From Sclerotinia nivalis (taxonomy: Eukaryota; Ascomycota; Leotiomycetes; Helotiales; Sclerotiniaceae): 64,000 nt of DNA. Positions 12,780-23,961 of the stretch are shown piece by piece. The translations under genes were made by a program, and so were the position numbers. The stretch is taken from positions 1,054,001-1,118,000 of the forward strand of contig JAPEIS010000008.1 of NCBI GenBank assembly GCA_029531795.1, given 5' to 3'. The notes under the pieces were generated by a model. That model saw only the letters and a list, made by a program, of their open reading frames with translations. It did no database searches and was not told the origin of the DNA. The first letter of the stretch is position 1. The number at the start of each line of letters is the position of its first letter.

Positions 12780-14190
12780 GTGAATGATTATATTACTTCT
12801 TTGAGAGTTCATCGAGGCTATAATACATGTAATCAAGTGAGCTAAAGATGCACTCAACCTTTACCAGAGATCTTTAATACATCTGAAGGAGTATTTGCGC
12901 TCTATTATAGATCATCCAGTAAAGTAAAGGTATATTCACGCTCTAATCTAGCTCATTGAGTGATTCACACGCGCATGAGAGCGTTTGCCAAGTCTAGTTA
13001 ATCATGTTAGTGGGCGGGAAAGGTTCTATCTTATCAAGTTTAAGCAGTGTTATTGGTCATTGGGTGATTTTGAAGGGTATTTGAGCCGTGCCATGGGCCA
13101 TTGAACAATTCTGAGGCTTAATTGAGATGTTCTTATAGGTCATTGAGGGGTTCAGATGCGAATTCAAGCCATTTATGGCCTTAAGACCTGCTTTTGATGG
13201 GTAATCGAGCTTTAATATAGGCCATTTAATGATTTAAAAGTTTATTCCAGCTTTGTGACATGAAATTGAACAATTTAGATGTGTATCAGCGTAAGTACTA
13301 GCCTCGAAAAGGTACTATTTTATCAAATACTAGCTTTATTATAGATTCTTGAGTGATTTAGACGGGCTTTGAAGCTTCTCTTGACCTCAAACATTAATCT
13401 GAATGGCGGGAAGATTTCGCTGAGCAAAATAAAAGCAGGAATACACTTACTTAAAAAAGGAGGAATCTATAAATATCAAACGGTGAATGATTATTTTCAT
13501 CATCAGGAAGTATATTCTGGCTGTATTATTGGTCACTTAGAGAAATTCAAGCCATACAACGGGTCATTGAGTGATTTAAACACGTATTTACGCTTCTGTT
13601 GACATATGTCAGTAGCAAAGAAGCTTTTGTTGAGTAATATTGCAACGGAGTTACCGTACCAAAAAGGAGGCGGGTAACGTGACTCCAAAAGGGTCTATAT
13701 AACCACTCCGATTCAACCTAGTTTAGAATAAAATGCGCAACTGGAACTGAATCATTTTGTAACCGTTTCCGTCGTGTTTACTAACGGGATAAAACTTTTA
13801 GATAGAATTAACAAAAGACATGGATAACTTGACGTGGTGAATGATTGCATAAGTCATTTGGTAGTCAATTTAAGGTTTAGTACAGGTAATTGAGGGATTG
13901 TAAGGGGCTTAGCCTTGGCATAATAGGTCGTTTAATAATTTGGAGGTGTTTTAGAGCGCATATTGGCCTCAGTGATTGATTTTAGCGGCAGAAAGGACGC
14001 TATTGTATCAAATTCAAGCCGTACCATTGGTCATTTACTAGTTTAGACGCGTATCAACACTTTTATTGATCTCAATCATTGAATTGAGCGGCAGGGAAGG
14101 TTCCGTAGTGTGAATTTGGGGCGGAGCTACGGTTTTAGCTTGCTGAGATTGCAAATTGAAAGATTACTTAAACCGTGCCTTTGATCTGTA
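12780..14190. repeat. Degenerate short-repeat field (about 40-bp motif)
   Basis: A loosely conserved unit recurs: GGTCATTGAGTGATTT, then roughly AGACGCGTATT, then CAAGC/ACGCTTTTATT. Clear occurrences are near 12,945, 13,055, 13,100, 13,138, 13,220, 13,345, 13,530, 13,560 and 14,030. A second recurrent segment, AATTGAGCGGCAGGAAAGGTTCTATTxTATCAA, appears near 13,010, 13,300, 13,400, 13,990 and 14,090. Divergence between copies is high, so this is an old minisatellite-like or nested-repeat field. It ends about 400 bp before the orphan gene at 14,572. Confidence 0.65.
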
Positions 14191-14571
14191 AACTTCTTCC
14201 TTCCTACATCCTCTCCCTTTTCTTTAGCTCGCGTCCTTACTTCTCCCTGAAAGCACATAAACTCTGAGGTAATGCTCAGATAGACTGTTTCCTTGTCTTG
14301 AACAAGAGTCGCGCTCTTATTTAAAGCTTCCCTTTCGATTAGGTTCTCTTCGGTACCACTCTCGTTCTTTTTACATCATCCTCGATATCAAAGTCGACGT
14401 CTAATACACTCGATCTTCCTCAAATTATCTACAGTTAGTACCTATCACTTAGATGCAAGCACACTACCTAATTACCTACTAACTATACTACTATCTAGGC
14501 CTTGGCTTTCACGTCTAATACCATTCTACCTACTCGAAGCCCCTCTCTAACACCCTCTAACCGACTTAACA
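14191..14571 (+). promoter_or_regulatory. Putative promoter and 5' UTR of the orphan gene
   Basis: This 380-nt stretch separates the repeat field from the ATG at 14,572. It is pyrimidine-rich just upstream of the gene (CTTCC/CTTTTC words near 14,205-14,345), as is common for fungal core promoters. No clear TATA box was seen. Confidence 0.4.
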
Positions 14572-15744
14572 ATGGATCCCTATCAAAATCAAGGCTATGG
14601 TGGTAATCAAGGCTGGACTGGCGGTGCTTGGAATCCGGCTCAACATGGCTATGGTCAGCAGAATAACAACTGGCAGCAGCAGCCTCACCCACCTCCACAA
14701 CCTCAACTTCCACCTCCTCAATACAACATGCAGCCTGCTCCTCAACTATTCTGCTGCGAGAATTGCCAGAGAGTTGCTGTTCCTACTCCTGTTAACATTC
14801 ATGCATATACTACTCGGTTGGCGTTTTTCATCAATCATATTCTGCATCCTACTGTCGCTACTTATGCTCAGGTTCCCAACCGTGGTTTGCATCCGGGTTT
14901 CTTTGATATGGTACCTGTTTCTCGAGTTGTACCGTCTGCTGGAGGACACGGCCAGGGTAATAATCAAGGACAGCAGCATGGTGGACAACAGGGAAATCAA
15001 CATGGATTCCAACTGCAAGCTCCTGTTGGACCAGCAGCTAACGCCAACACTCACTACACTGCTGCTAATGGTGCTGATAACAACAATCATCAACTTGAAT
15101 TTAACCAGCAAGGAGGCCATCAAGGTAACAATGCTCAGAACGATGCTCAGCTTCAGCATGCTCACAATAACGGCCCTCCTAACAATCAGCCTTCTCAAGC
15201 TGTTATGGGCCCCATCATGTTCGCCGGCTCTTCCTACAGCATCAACCCGTCCATCCCTATCCCTCTCCCTCGTTTCATTAGGCCTAATTTCCAACTCAAT
15301 GTCAAGCTCCGCCTTGAACGATTCCGTTTGGATCCTCCTGCATCATCTTTCCAGTATGGAAACCCTCATGCTCAAGGTTTTAGTCCATATCAATCTGCCT
15401 CTCCTTTCAATGCTCCTTACCAAAACAACAACATTATCGTCAAACCTTCCACCAATAGTACTCGTGCCAGAGAAAATATGGAGCTTATATGGTTTTACTG
15501 GCCAGTTCAACTCGAGATTCCTCTCTGGGCTAGGGGTCAGAATACTCAGACTTCTGCACCAGAAATTGCTGCACAACTTGTTCAAGAGGGTATGCAGATG
15601 ATCAATGGAGAGCGCTGGGGATTTATTCAAGATGCAGAACAACGTGAAGGTTTGTGGCATAAGCGTCGCTCTTATAAGGTACTTGAGTGTCCTGTTCATG
15701 GAATGCTCTGGAAGGTTACAGTGTTCGTACGTCGTGGTTACTAA
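14572..15744 (+). CDS. Orphan Q/N/G/H-rich, prion-like protein
   Basis: Single-exon 390-aa protein that I do not recognise. Residues 1-60 are rich in Gln, Asn, Gly, Tyr and Pro. A short ordered-looking segment with FCCENCQ and a hydrophobic stretch (about 59-120) follows. Residues 124-215 are again Gly/Gln/Asn/His-rich. The C-terminal part (about 215-390) is more conventional, with a Pro-rich start, ELIWFYWPVQLEIPLW and a basic tryptophan-containing end. No signal peptide or membrane anchor is evident. Low-complexity Q/N tracts like these are typical of prion-like or condensate-forming proteins, but that is inference. The coding call rests on a long uninterrupted frame that stays open through both low- and normal-complexity regions. 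It sits alone in a repeat-rich island, which fits a fast-evolving lineage-specific gene. Confidence 0.7.
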   Translation: MDPYQNQGYGGNQGWTGGAWNPAQHGYGQQNNNWQQQPHPPPQPQLPPPQYNMQPAPQLFCCENCQRVAVPTPVNIHAYTTRLAFFINHILHPTVATYAQVPNRGLHPGFFDMVPVSRVVPSAGGHGQGNNQGQQHGGQQGNQHGFQLQAPVGPAANANTHYTAANGADNNNHQLEFNQQGGHQGNNAQNDAQLQHAHNNGPPNNQPSQAVMGPIMFAGSSYSINPSIPIPLPRFIRPNFQLNVKLRLERFRLDPPASSFQYGNPHAQGFSPYQSASPFNAPYQNNNIIVKPSTNSTRARENMELIWFYWPVQLEIPLWARGQNTQTSAPEIAAQLVQEGMQMINGERWGFIQDAEQREGLWHKRRSYKVLECPVHGMLWKVTVFVRRGY

Positions 15745-17200
15745 GGGTTTTTAGAAGGTATTGGGTCGCTCTTTTGCGCTAGGTCTTGATTTCTCAGGGT
15801 GTGAGGTCTAGAAAGTCTATCCAGAGTTTTCTTTCTGTCATTATGGGAAGGAAGCTTTGAAGCTTCTTCATGGATCAATTTCACTGGTGTTTCGGATCTT
15901 TGGCTGTATTTTACGACGTTATACATACCTTTCTTCTATAATTCATGGATGTTACACTACTCTGACTTTATTCTATGGTTTTACTTCCTGGCTCTTAGTT
16001 CATAGTGTAAATGATGTGATTTTGCTGTTTGCATACCTGATATTCGACTTTACCTCACGGTTTTTACTCCTGATTGTTACTTTTTGGCTTCAAATCCATG
16101 GTTTTGCTTCCTGGATACGAGATGTTTACAATTAGTTCGACTAATTTGACTATTTTCAGCTTTCTAATACATGGATGTTCTACTTCATTGATGTGATTCT
16201 TCATTCATAATTGCCTTCTTCATTAATCATCGTCCATTCATAAAACATCGCCAAATATTTCATTCATCTTGTCTTATCCCGTCATACAGCCAAGATGCCT
16301 CCTTCACCAAATCTACGTCATTATAGTACATTGATCAACATTTTTCATGCATCAATGATGATTCAATGTTTCACAGTCTACTATCTTGATCTTTTTGTTC
16401 AGTAATCTTTATATAATTTGATGCTATCTATACGCTATGTATCATTATCCGGAATTCTTCATTTGGCACTCTTCAATGCTTTTCTGGGCGGCTATGCTTC
16501 ATCAAACGCTACCGTGACCTTTTTGGTTGACAACTTGTGATTCATTGCCTTCAGATTTCGCTATTCTGCATCACCATCCGGGATATTTTGGGTGGGATTT
16601 TATTGATGGTATCTTGATATTGATGCTTTTAACAGCCGCTATTATCATCTTTGGATTGGATATCGTGCCTTTTTTACTTTAAGACATATCATTATACATC
16701 ACCATCCAGGGTACCTTGCGTTGGACTCAATCAATCCAACTTTCATACTCATGTTTCAGGAGACTACTTTCACTACTCCTGGGCTGGATATTGTACATTG
16801 GTCGGATTGTGGATGGAAATTATCCATGATGCATTTCTGCTTTTCTGGATAACACCCATAGATGTTTGTAGTGCATTGGTAGATGATACACCAATTCCCT
16901 TGACAGTTAAGGATAGCACATCATTGATGTTCATTGCGGTTTGCGATGTTATGCATTTTACATCTTACTTGTTTAGGATAGAACTTTATCTATACTCATA
17001 AAGAACTGAAGATTTAAACACTATACAACTTTTCGCCTCTAGATAACATATTACAGATTTTCATTACTAATTGAGATCCTACTCATAATATATCTCATTA
17101 TTACTGGATAGTACATCGTTATTGTTCACGAAGCTCTAGAATACTAAATATCTTTATTTTTTACTTTTTTAGATAGGTTTTCTTTAATATTTTTTATTTT
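15745..17200. repeat. Degenerate repeats downstream of the orphan gene
   Basis: Loosely repeated phrases follow the stop codon. Variants of TCATGGTTTTACTTCCTGG occur near 15,970, 16,050 and 16,095. The phrase CATCACCATCC(A/G)GG followed by ATATTTTGGGTGGG or TACCTTGCGTTGGA occurs near 16,570 and 16,700. ATTCATTCAT-type words are frequent. Frames at 15,857-16,135 and 16,651-17,001 are open but look like by-products of the repeats. Part of this may be a long 3' UTR. Confidence 0.4.
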
Positions 17201-18559
17201 CTAGAAAACCGATCTGATATCTATCATTCTACAAACATCAATACTCCATCTTGACCAAGACAACGATCTAATCCTTCTCATTCGATTTCCACACCAGCTT
17301 TCGAATCTAATATCCACAACATCAGATTTAAGAACACTCTTTCCAGATAATGCACAATAATTCTCTCTTTTTGATAGAAACAATACCATCTCTCATTCCA
17401 TTCTCCCAGGACGCCCTAAACTAGATGTTTCATCTCCACCCAAACAATAATGATAATGATTCCAGTGTTTTTGGGATGGTTTAACCTCAACGTTTAGGCC
17501 TAATTGGTGATTCCTTTATTTATTTACAGATATTTCTTTCTTTTTTTCATTTTTGCTGTTTTTAGAGCTTGGCTGAATGAACAATAATAGTTGCTATAGT
17601 GCTTAAAATATGAAATTTGAAGTGTCTGGTGAATTCCTTAGCGACAAGCTAGGTATGTTGTACCTTGGAGAATTTAACTTTCCGTTGAATTTGGGGGTTT
17701 GCTTGGTGATTTGGTGTTGTGATTTGTGTCCTAGTGATTTGTGTCCTAGTGATTTGTGTCCTAGTGGATTGATGATCTGGACATGGAAGAAATATTTGAT
17801 GAATATTGTAGTCCTAACGTCTTTTCTCTTCTCGTCGCCATTTTGGATAACAGTACATCAAGAAAAGAAATCTCCATAGAGGCTGCTAAGATTTTTCACA
17901 TCTAAACCTTTAAACTCAGAAACCAGATCATGTTGATTTCTAGACGCACCTGTACTCATTTATATACACTCGGACATCGAATATAGTACTCGAGATCAAT
18001 ATTCAGGCATTTAGTTTCCAAATCCATTCAAAATGCAATAACTCTATCGAAATAAAGTCGATGATCAATATCAAATCCAATACTACCACCAGAATTGCAT
18101 CTCATCTTCATATCCCGCACCAAATTATAACTACCGAGCATTTCCACATCATCTCCTTCGAAATTTTCCCAATAGCAGGGCATTGGACTCTCGGCTCTCC
18201 CTTATAATTAGCTCCCATTGACTAAATTTCTCGTTACCCCTGAGCAATTATTCGCGTATTTTTCTCTTTTATTTTCTCACTTTTCCCCACCAGATAAGGT
18301 TACCGCAGGAGAAAAAACATGATTGTAAATCCCTAGAAACTTATAAACATGCCCGGGGAAAAGGAATACGTGTATGCATAGAGCAAAAAACTAAAAGTAT
18401 TACCGTCTGGATACGAGTCAAACTGATGATATATTAGATATCTCTTTTTCATCCTAATATTCTAAATTACCTATATGAAGTGTGCTGTACAATCTATTCT
18501 AGTATCTGTTGTTCAAAGCTGAAGTTTCTTGTTAACACTACATATTTTTTCACCTCGGG
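17201..18559. other. Intergenic, no gene recognised
   Basis: AT-rich spacer containing a perfect 15-bp triplication near 17,721. No family-like frame is present on either strand. Confidence 0.55.
17721..17765. repeat. Three perfect 15-bp tandem copies
   Basis: GATTTGTGTCCTAGT is repeated three times without change and followed by a partial fourth start. It is a recent minisatellite expansion in non-coding DNA. Confidence 0.92.
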
Positions 18560-19240
18560 AATTCCTCTGGTATTTATACTCCTGATATCCATATCCACAT
18601 CAACTATCCCCAACCTCTCACCTCTCACCTTCTACCCCTATCCTAAAATCAATAAATCAACACATTTCCCTTCCCCATCAACTCACTCATCCAAAGACAA
18701 GAAATCAAAACCCGTCTACTCACCTACTTCTACTTACCCACTCCACCTAGCACCCTAAACCCCAAATTACAATCAGCCCATAACTATTTCCATAATCATC
18801 TCCATACTACCATCCAACCCGCAAAGCCAACCCGCAAAGCCAACCACCATTCCTTCAAAAATATTCCAAATTACAAGTTACAAGTTACAAGTTACAAGTT
18901 ACAAGTTATCAAATTATCATTCCAAATTTTCACAAATTATCTTTAACCATCTAACAATCATTCAATTCCATCATTTCATAACTCTACAACTCAAAAAAAA
19001 ACAATATATAACCCACAAATAATCATAAATAAATAATCACTGAACCCCTATTACTCGAGTACAATCAAAAAACAAAAACAAAACTAAGAACCTCTATATA
19101 TGCAGATTCCAGAATTTATATTTGAATTAAACATTACTTCCATTCATTCCACCCTTCCATCTCTCAATCCTCATCTCTCAATCCTCATCTCTCAATCCTC
19201 ACTCTTAATCCTCTACCCAAGACAACATATTGCATAATAA
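18560..19240. repeat. Second G-poor tract with short tandem repeats
   Basis: Positions 18601-19020 carry only about 14 G in 420 nt on the + strand, and 18601-18660 has none. Embedded tandem repeats are five TTACAAG copies (18871-18905) and three perfect ATCTCTCAATCCTC copies (19159-19200). The bias has the same polarity as the tract at 2-3 kb. Confidence 0.85.
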
Positions 19241-20371
19241 TTATATTGAAAAATACCATTTATAATACAGTATATCACAAGTGAAGTACGTAAATTAGAC
19301 GATAATCAGTACGCGAAGTCTTAAACGAGATTAAAGGGATATTGTATGAATGCAAAGAATTGTGAGAGTCACATGGCAAAGAATCGGCTACAGGGTTTGG
19401 ATTGTAGAAAACTTTGCATTCTCATTCTATTGAAGAACCTGTATCTATATAGGTTCAAATTCTTCGATCTAGTGTGAAATCCCTTTGATATCGTATCGGC
19501 CTGCTTTCGGCTAGTCTACATTCCGTATTCGAGGATCGTAACAGAGCCTTCCTTTCTGAAAGCGATGATGGTTTGAATTTCTGTCGGCAACCTTTCGATC
19601 CATTCAAATTCGAATACCATTCAAGTTCCAAAACCATTTCTATATCGATTGATTGATTGATTGATTGAATTAACGTCTACACTGAGTCTAAGACTATCTA
19701 AGACGGCTAGAAGCTTTGTAGGCTCCTAACAAATAACAACTGGTGAAATGCTGGCCGTATTAGGCTGTAGCTAGTACAATTTGGAGAGATTGAGATAGCC
19801 TCAATCTACTAATTTTGAATGGGGGAAGTGAAAACTAATCCTGGGGAACAAAGCCCACCATTTCTATATCCATTGGCCTACATTCGACCCTTTCGATCCA
19901 AATAGCCTTTCAATATGTGTATTATACCGCGTATTTATTTAATTTTATATTTTCATTTATATGATATCATCCACATCATGTATCATACACACACACTTCT
20001 AATAATATTTATACGACTGTAGATGCATTCATTCATTATTCATCTCTTATCTATAGTATAGTACTATGTATCAATCGCTATGGTCCTTTGACGACCATAT
20101 CTCTTATCCGCACGCACCCATCCACTACTAGGATATTCATCATACATTGCAAACTTTAACATCAGCGCTTGCATATATTATGACTCAACGCCTGCCATGC
20201 CATGCCAATCCATCCATCCATCATCCATCAATGTAAGTCCACATTCCTGGACTTTACCCACTTTCAATATGATATATGAATTGATATGAAAAGTTTTCCA
20301 AAGAATCATTGTCCGTTTCCCAATTCTCTACATCATCCTCTCCTCCGCTCCCACGGCCTCCCACCAAAAAT
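19241..20371. other. Intergenic, downstream of eIF2A
   Basis: No gene recognised. It contains five GATT units (19647-19667) and CATCCATCCAT words near 20,205-20,230. The portion nearest 20,371 probably holds the 3' UTR of the minus-strand eIF2A gene. Confidence 0.55.
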
Positions 20372-22576
20372 CTAGTCCCTATCAAGCGCATCCAACTCCG
20401 CTTGAACCGCCCCCTTGGTGGCGATCTTCTTAACTTGTGTATCTTCTAACTTCTCTCCTCCAGCTCTCCTCATTTCCAAATCCTCAATCGCTCTAATTTT
20501 CTTCTGTAATCCTCTCTTCTTCTTAGCTGATGGGCTACCATCACCACCTGGGCTGGTAACTGACAATTCTGGAGTTGAGAACTGTTGAGTTGGGGTGATT
20601 GGTTTTTGGTTTGAGTTGATTGAAAGATTCTTCATTCCACCTGGACCGGATGAAGCACCTGCAACTCCGTTGGGAGATACACCTCCATTTTGACGTTGGT
20701 TTTGATGAGGGTGAGGATGTTGGTGAATATTCTGAGGGCCGCCATTACCATGAGTTCGGAATTGGGATGGGGATCGCATATTGTTGTTACTCTTTGAGCG
20801 ACTACGTTGACGGTCTCTTCGGTCTGGGCTACGATCACCACCTGGACCTCTTGGTGCATCTGGAGTTCCGGCACCAAGACCACCTGTTTTAGCTTCGGCA
20901 TCCTTTGCTTTCTTTGCTTCGCGCTTCTTCTTGTTCTTGAGTGCGGCCTTTGAAAGGTTTTCGTCTTCAACGGCACCTGGAACGGCAGGTGCGGCTCCTG
21001 GAACAGAGTTCTCGGACAAATCAGCACCGGGGACTTGTCTACGAGATCGACCAAATCCATTAGTGTTGACCATTGATGTACCATTGCTAACAAAATGAGC
21101 AGAACCACCTTCATCTTCACGCTTGAAGTGAGATGGTGTAGCTTGACCACGTGCTCCGGGAGGACGATAAGCTCCTGCTGGCTTGGATGGGGTTTTCACT
21201 GTACCCAAGTAAGCGACTGCCGATGGGTGTGGTTGAGGCACTGGATTCAAGAAATCTCCGGCCGGGAGACTTTCGGGGCTTTGTGGTCTCCATGTAACGT
21301 GGTATAATTCGACCATATCCTCGTTGTACATAATCCCACCTGTAACGTGCCATAATCGAACACCATTATCAACTCGCAATCTAGGACTGGTTGTAGCTGT
21401 CAAGATATACTTGCTATCAGGACTCCACTCGCAAACACTAGGATTTCCACCTTCAATTGTACAAATCTTCTTGTAATCCTTCTCGAGATCGTAGATATCC
21501 ATTTGACCGGCTAAGTTTCCGAAACCGGCAACCAAAACAAATCGACCAGTAGGAGAAAACAAAATCGTGTTTCTAGGACCAAGTTGGAATGTATGAGTCG
21601 CAACAGCTCTCTGGTTAAAGATAGTTGTCTTTGCTGGCATATATCCATAAATGACACCAAATTCTTTCGAGTTTGGTGACCAAGAAACGTCATGAATTGG
21701 CCCCTCCTTATCAAGAGTAATTCTAGAATCAAATCCACCATTTGCGCTCAGCACATATAATGTAGTCTCTCCATAATAACTCTTGTTCGACTTATCAACA
21801 TCTGTCTGGGCGAGAACGATCAAGGTTGTACCCAATTGATTCCATTTCAATTGAACTTTGTCGCCCTTGAAGAATGTCTTTTGTGAAACCGGGGCGTTGA
21901 ATTGTGGAACGTTGAAAACTTTGACGGCAGATGGTTGACCCTGAAATGATCCATTAGCTAAATTCTCAACCCCGAGTTGAATATTACATACCTTGCGCTC
22001 TGGAATGAAAACTGCTACGGAATAGTTGTTGCCTGGAGAAATTGCAAAATCCGCAACACCTTCTACACGAAGCTTATTCCAAACTGTACGCAAATCGCCG
22101 CTCTCGTAGAATTGGACCTCGTTCGTAACATTTCGGGCGCAATATTTCTCATCGAAAGTGTACTGAAGGTTCCAACCAGTTTGCGACTTCTGCACAAATC
22201 TCCCGACAACCTCCTTCTCAGCTCCCTCCGCAACATCCTCCACTGTACGCCAAATCTTCAAATTCTTGACCGCATCACCATTCTCATCCTTCGAAGATCT
22301 CTCCCAAGTAATGATATATGTGCCACGAGGAGAGAAACCCAATTCGTAGACATTTGGTGTGGGAAGGCTAGTGATGATGTGACCGGCAAACGCATCAACG
22401 ACAGTCACTCCGTCATTGGAAGCCCAAGCAAAGTACCGACCGCATGGCGAGTAGGTACAGCAGCGAGAGTTACCTTCGGGTCTCTGGAAACCAGGCAAAG
22501 GTTGATAGACGGGTGCGGCATCCAAGATACCAATCCCCTTCAGTGTTCTGTATGCAAACTGTGTCGGAATTGCCAT
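20372..22576 (-). CDS. Eukaryotic translation initiation factor 2A (eIF2A)
   Basis: A 734-aa single-exon protein matching the eIF2A family (yeast YGR054W type), a cytosolic ribosome-associated factor implicated in non-canonical delivery of initiator tRNA. The N-terminal ~430 residues form a WD-like beta-propeller, with phrases such as CCTYSPCGRYFAWASNDGV, LGFSPRGTYIITWE, VSWSPNSKEFGVIYGYMP and CEWSPDSKYILTATTSPRLR. Next comes the family signature YRPPGARG, then a basic KNKKKREAKKAK stretch, a disordered Gly/Gln/His-rich segment, and a helical C-terminal end beginning KKKRGLQKKIRAIEDLE. Length and domain order fit fungal homologues. The frame starts at an ATG that directly opens the conserved first strands (MAIPTQFAYRTLKG). 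The disordered linker is longer than in yeast, which is common in filamentous fungi. Confidence 0.95.
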   Translation of the reverse strand: MAIPTQFAYRTLKGIGILDAAPVYQPLPGFQRPEGNSRCCTYSPCGRYFAWASNDGVTVVDAFAGHIITSLPTPNVYELGFSPRGTYIITWERSSKDENGDAVKNLKIWRTVEDVAEGAEKEVVGRFVQKSQTGWNLQYTFDEKYCARNVTNEVQFYESGDLRTVWNKLRVEGVADFAISPGNNYSVAVFIPERKVCNIQLGVENLANGSFQGQPSAVKVFNVPQFNAPVSQKTFFKGDKVQLKWNQLGTTLIVLAQTDVDKSNKSYYGETTLYVLSANGGFDSRITLDKEGPIHDVSWSPNSKEFGVIYGYMPAKTTIFNQRAVATHTFQLGPRNTILFSPTGRFVLVAGFGNLAGQMDIYDLEKDYKKICTIEGGNPSVCEWSPDSKYILTATTSPRLRVDNGVRLWHVTGGIMYNEDMVELYHVTWRPQSPESLPAGDFLNPVPQPHPSAVAYLGTVKTPSKPAGAYRPPGARGQATPSHFKREDEGGSAHFVSNGTSMVNTNGFGRSRRQVPGADLSENSVPGAAPAVPGAVEDENLSKAALKNKKKREAKKAKDAEAKTGGLGAGTPDAPRGPGGDRSPDRRDRQRSRSKSNNNMRSPSQFRTHGNGGPQNIHQHPHPHQNQRQNGGVSPNGVAGASSGPGGMKNLSINSNQKPITPTQQFSTPELSVTSPGGDGSPSAKKKRGLQKKIRAIEDLEMRRAGGEKLEDTQVKKIATKGAVQAELDALDRD

Positions 22577-22954
22577 GGCTAATGAAAGTCACAGTAAAAT
22601 TCTTTTTCGGTAACAGAATGTGTAAATTGTAAAGTCTTCTTTGTGGTGCGGAATGCCTTGAGAGATTGGATTCTAGTTGTCTTGAATGTCGAGACGAAAT
22701 CCTTTTGATGGGAAATTGTCTTGATGAAGATGAATCGAATGGGTTCTTCGAAAATCTCGAGAATGATGTTGTTCGTTGTGCGTTGGGGGGGGGGCGGTGA
22801 CTGTGCGAGAAACTTGTGGAGAAAAAAAACAAGGCTTTCTGTTAGGTTATTGAGCTGATTGATGTATGTCGAATGTTCAATAACGAAAACAAATGCTTCG
22901 TATTTTATTTCTCCGTTTATTTTCAAAGGAATCCCTTTCGATAAATCGACCGTA

Positions 22955-22990
22955 CGAAGAAGAAGAAGAAGAAGGAGAAGAAGAAGAAGA
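22955..22990. repeat. GAA trinucleotide repeat
   Basis: An almost uninterrupted run of GAA units with one GGA variant, about 370 nt upstream of the eIF2A start codon. It is a homopurine tract and a candidate length-polymorphic microsatellite. Confidence 0.9.
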
Positions 22991-23144
22991 TATTTAAATT
23001 GAGTGTAGAATTGTCTTGACACTGATGAAGGATTTTCGGGAGAGTACCGTTGAAATTGAGCGTGTATCAGGGAAAAGAGGGAAAGGGAAAAAAGTGGAAG
23101 ATGTTTTGTGTTCTTTGTTGTAAGAGTTTGTCGCTTGCTCTAGT

Positions 23145-23186
23145 AAGGCTGAAGGCTGAAGGCTGGAGGCTGGAGGCTGGAGGCTG
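23145..23186. repeat. Six 7-bp AGGCTG(A/G) tandem units
   Basis: AAGGCTG changes to GAGGCTG part-way through the array, giving about six consecutive copies. It lies about 570-610 nt upstream of the eIF2A start codon. Confidence 0.9.
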
Positions 23187-23961
23187 TATGTGGGTAGAGG
23201 CGTACACCAATAGTAAAATACCAAGTAGGAATCTATGAGTTGGTCTACAGGTAATTTTGAAAGATATTAGCCGTACTAGGTATATGAGATCAACAGTCTG
23301 TAACCTTAAGTTTGATGTTATTTGAGATACTATTTTCATATGCCGGGCAGGGTTATATATAGATAGATAATAATACACATCATTATTCTTTTCTCGCTGT
23401 TCATCACAACCCCCTTCATTTGATTCACATTTAAGCATATACAATCAAAATCATGAAATTGACAAAGCTGAACATTCATATCTTATTCATATTGCCAACA
23501 TCAAATTCTTCTCTTCCTTTCTAAAACTTACCACATAACCTTTGTGACGACTAGACTAGCGTATGGTGTATGTTACCGAAGTTTAGCGCTCGTGATAGTT
23601 TGGGAGGGGCATCGTAAGGCTGATCACATGTACTATGTAAGATTACTATACCTCGTGTATCTATCTAAACGATAGATGAACAATTGATTTTCTATTTCGT
23701 GGATTAGATGGATCCAAATTGGTAGTTTGAGATGAATGTCACAAAATTAATACAAACCTCCACATACCTGGGAGATAATGGAGCTCTTCACATTTCGAGG
23801 TAAACTTTCAGGGGCATCGTATTTAATTCTAGGTGTCCAAACATTATTCTATAATTTTTCTATCGTTGGGTATCATCCACACTCTATTCATGCATGTCTG
23901 TTCCATAGTCGTAACTTCATCCCCAATAAATATATTCATGATATCTTCCAAGCTCTTTCTA

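Larger units (their letters stand above)
22577..23961. other. Intergenic between the MFS gene and eIF2A
   Basis: The part next to 22,577 is the eIF2A promoter and 5' UTR. It contains a run of 10 G (about 22,786-22,795), GAA trinucleotide repeats (22,955-22,990) and six 7-bp AGGCTGA/G units (23,145-23,186). Nothing else gene-like was found. Overlapping open frames are composition effects of these repeats. Confidence 0.6.

Noticed and set aside
14597..15601. 334-codon + strand frame overlapping the orphan gene
   Set aside because: It is a +1 shadow of the Q/N-rich frame. It is Leu/Thr/Ile-rich because CAA/CAC/AAC codons shifted by one read as such, and the 390-aa frame is longer and better organised.
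21977..22582. 201-codon + strand frame opposite eIF2A
   Set aside because: It is antisense to strongly conserved eIF2A propeller sequence and has no motif of its own.
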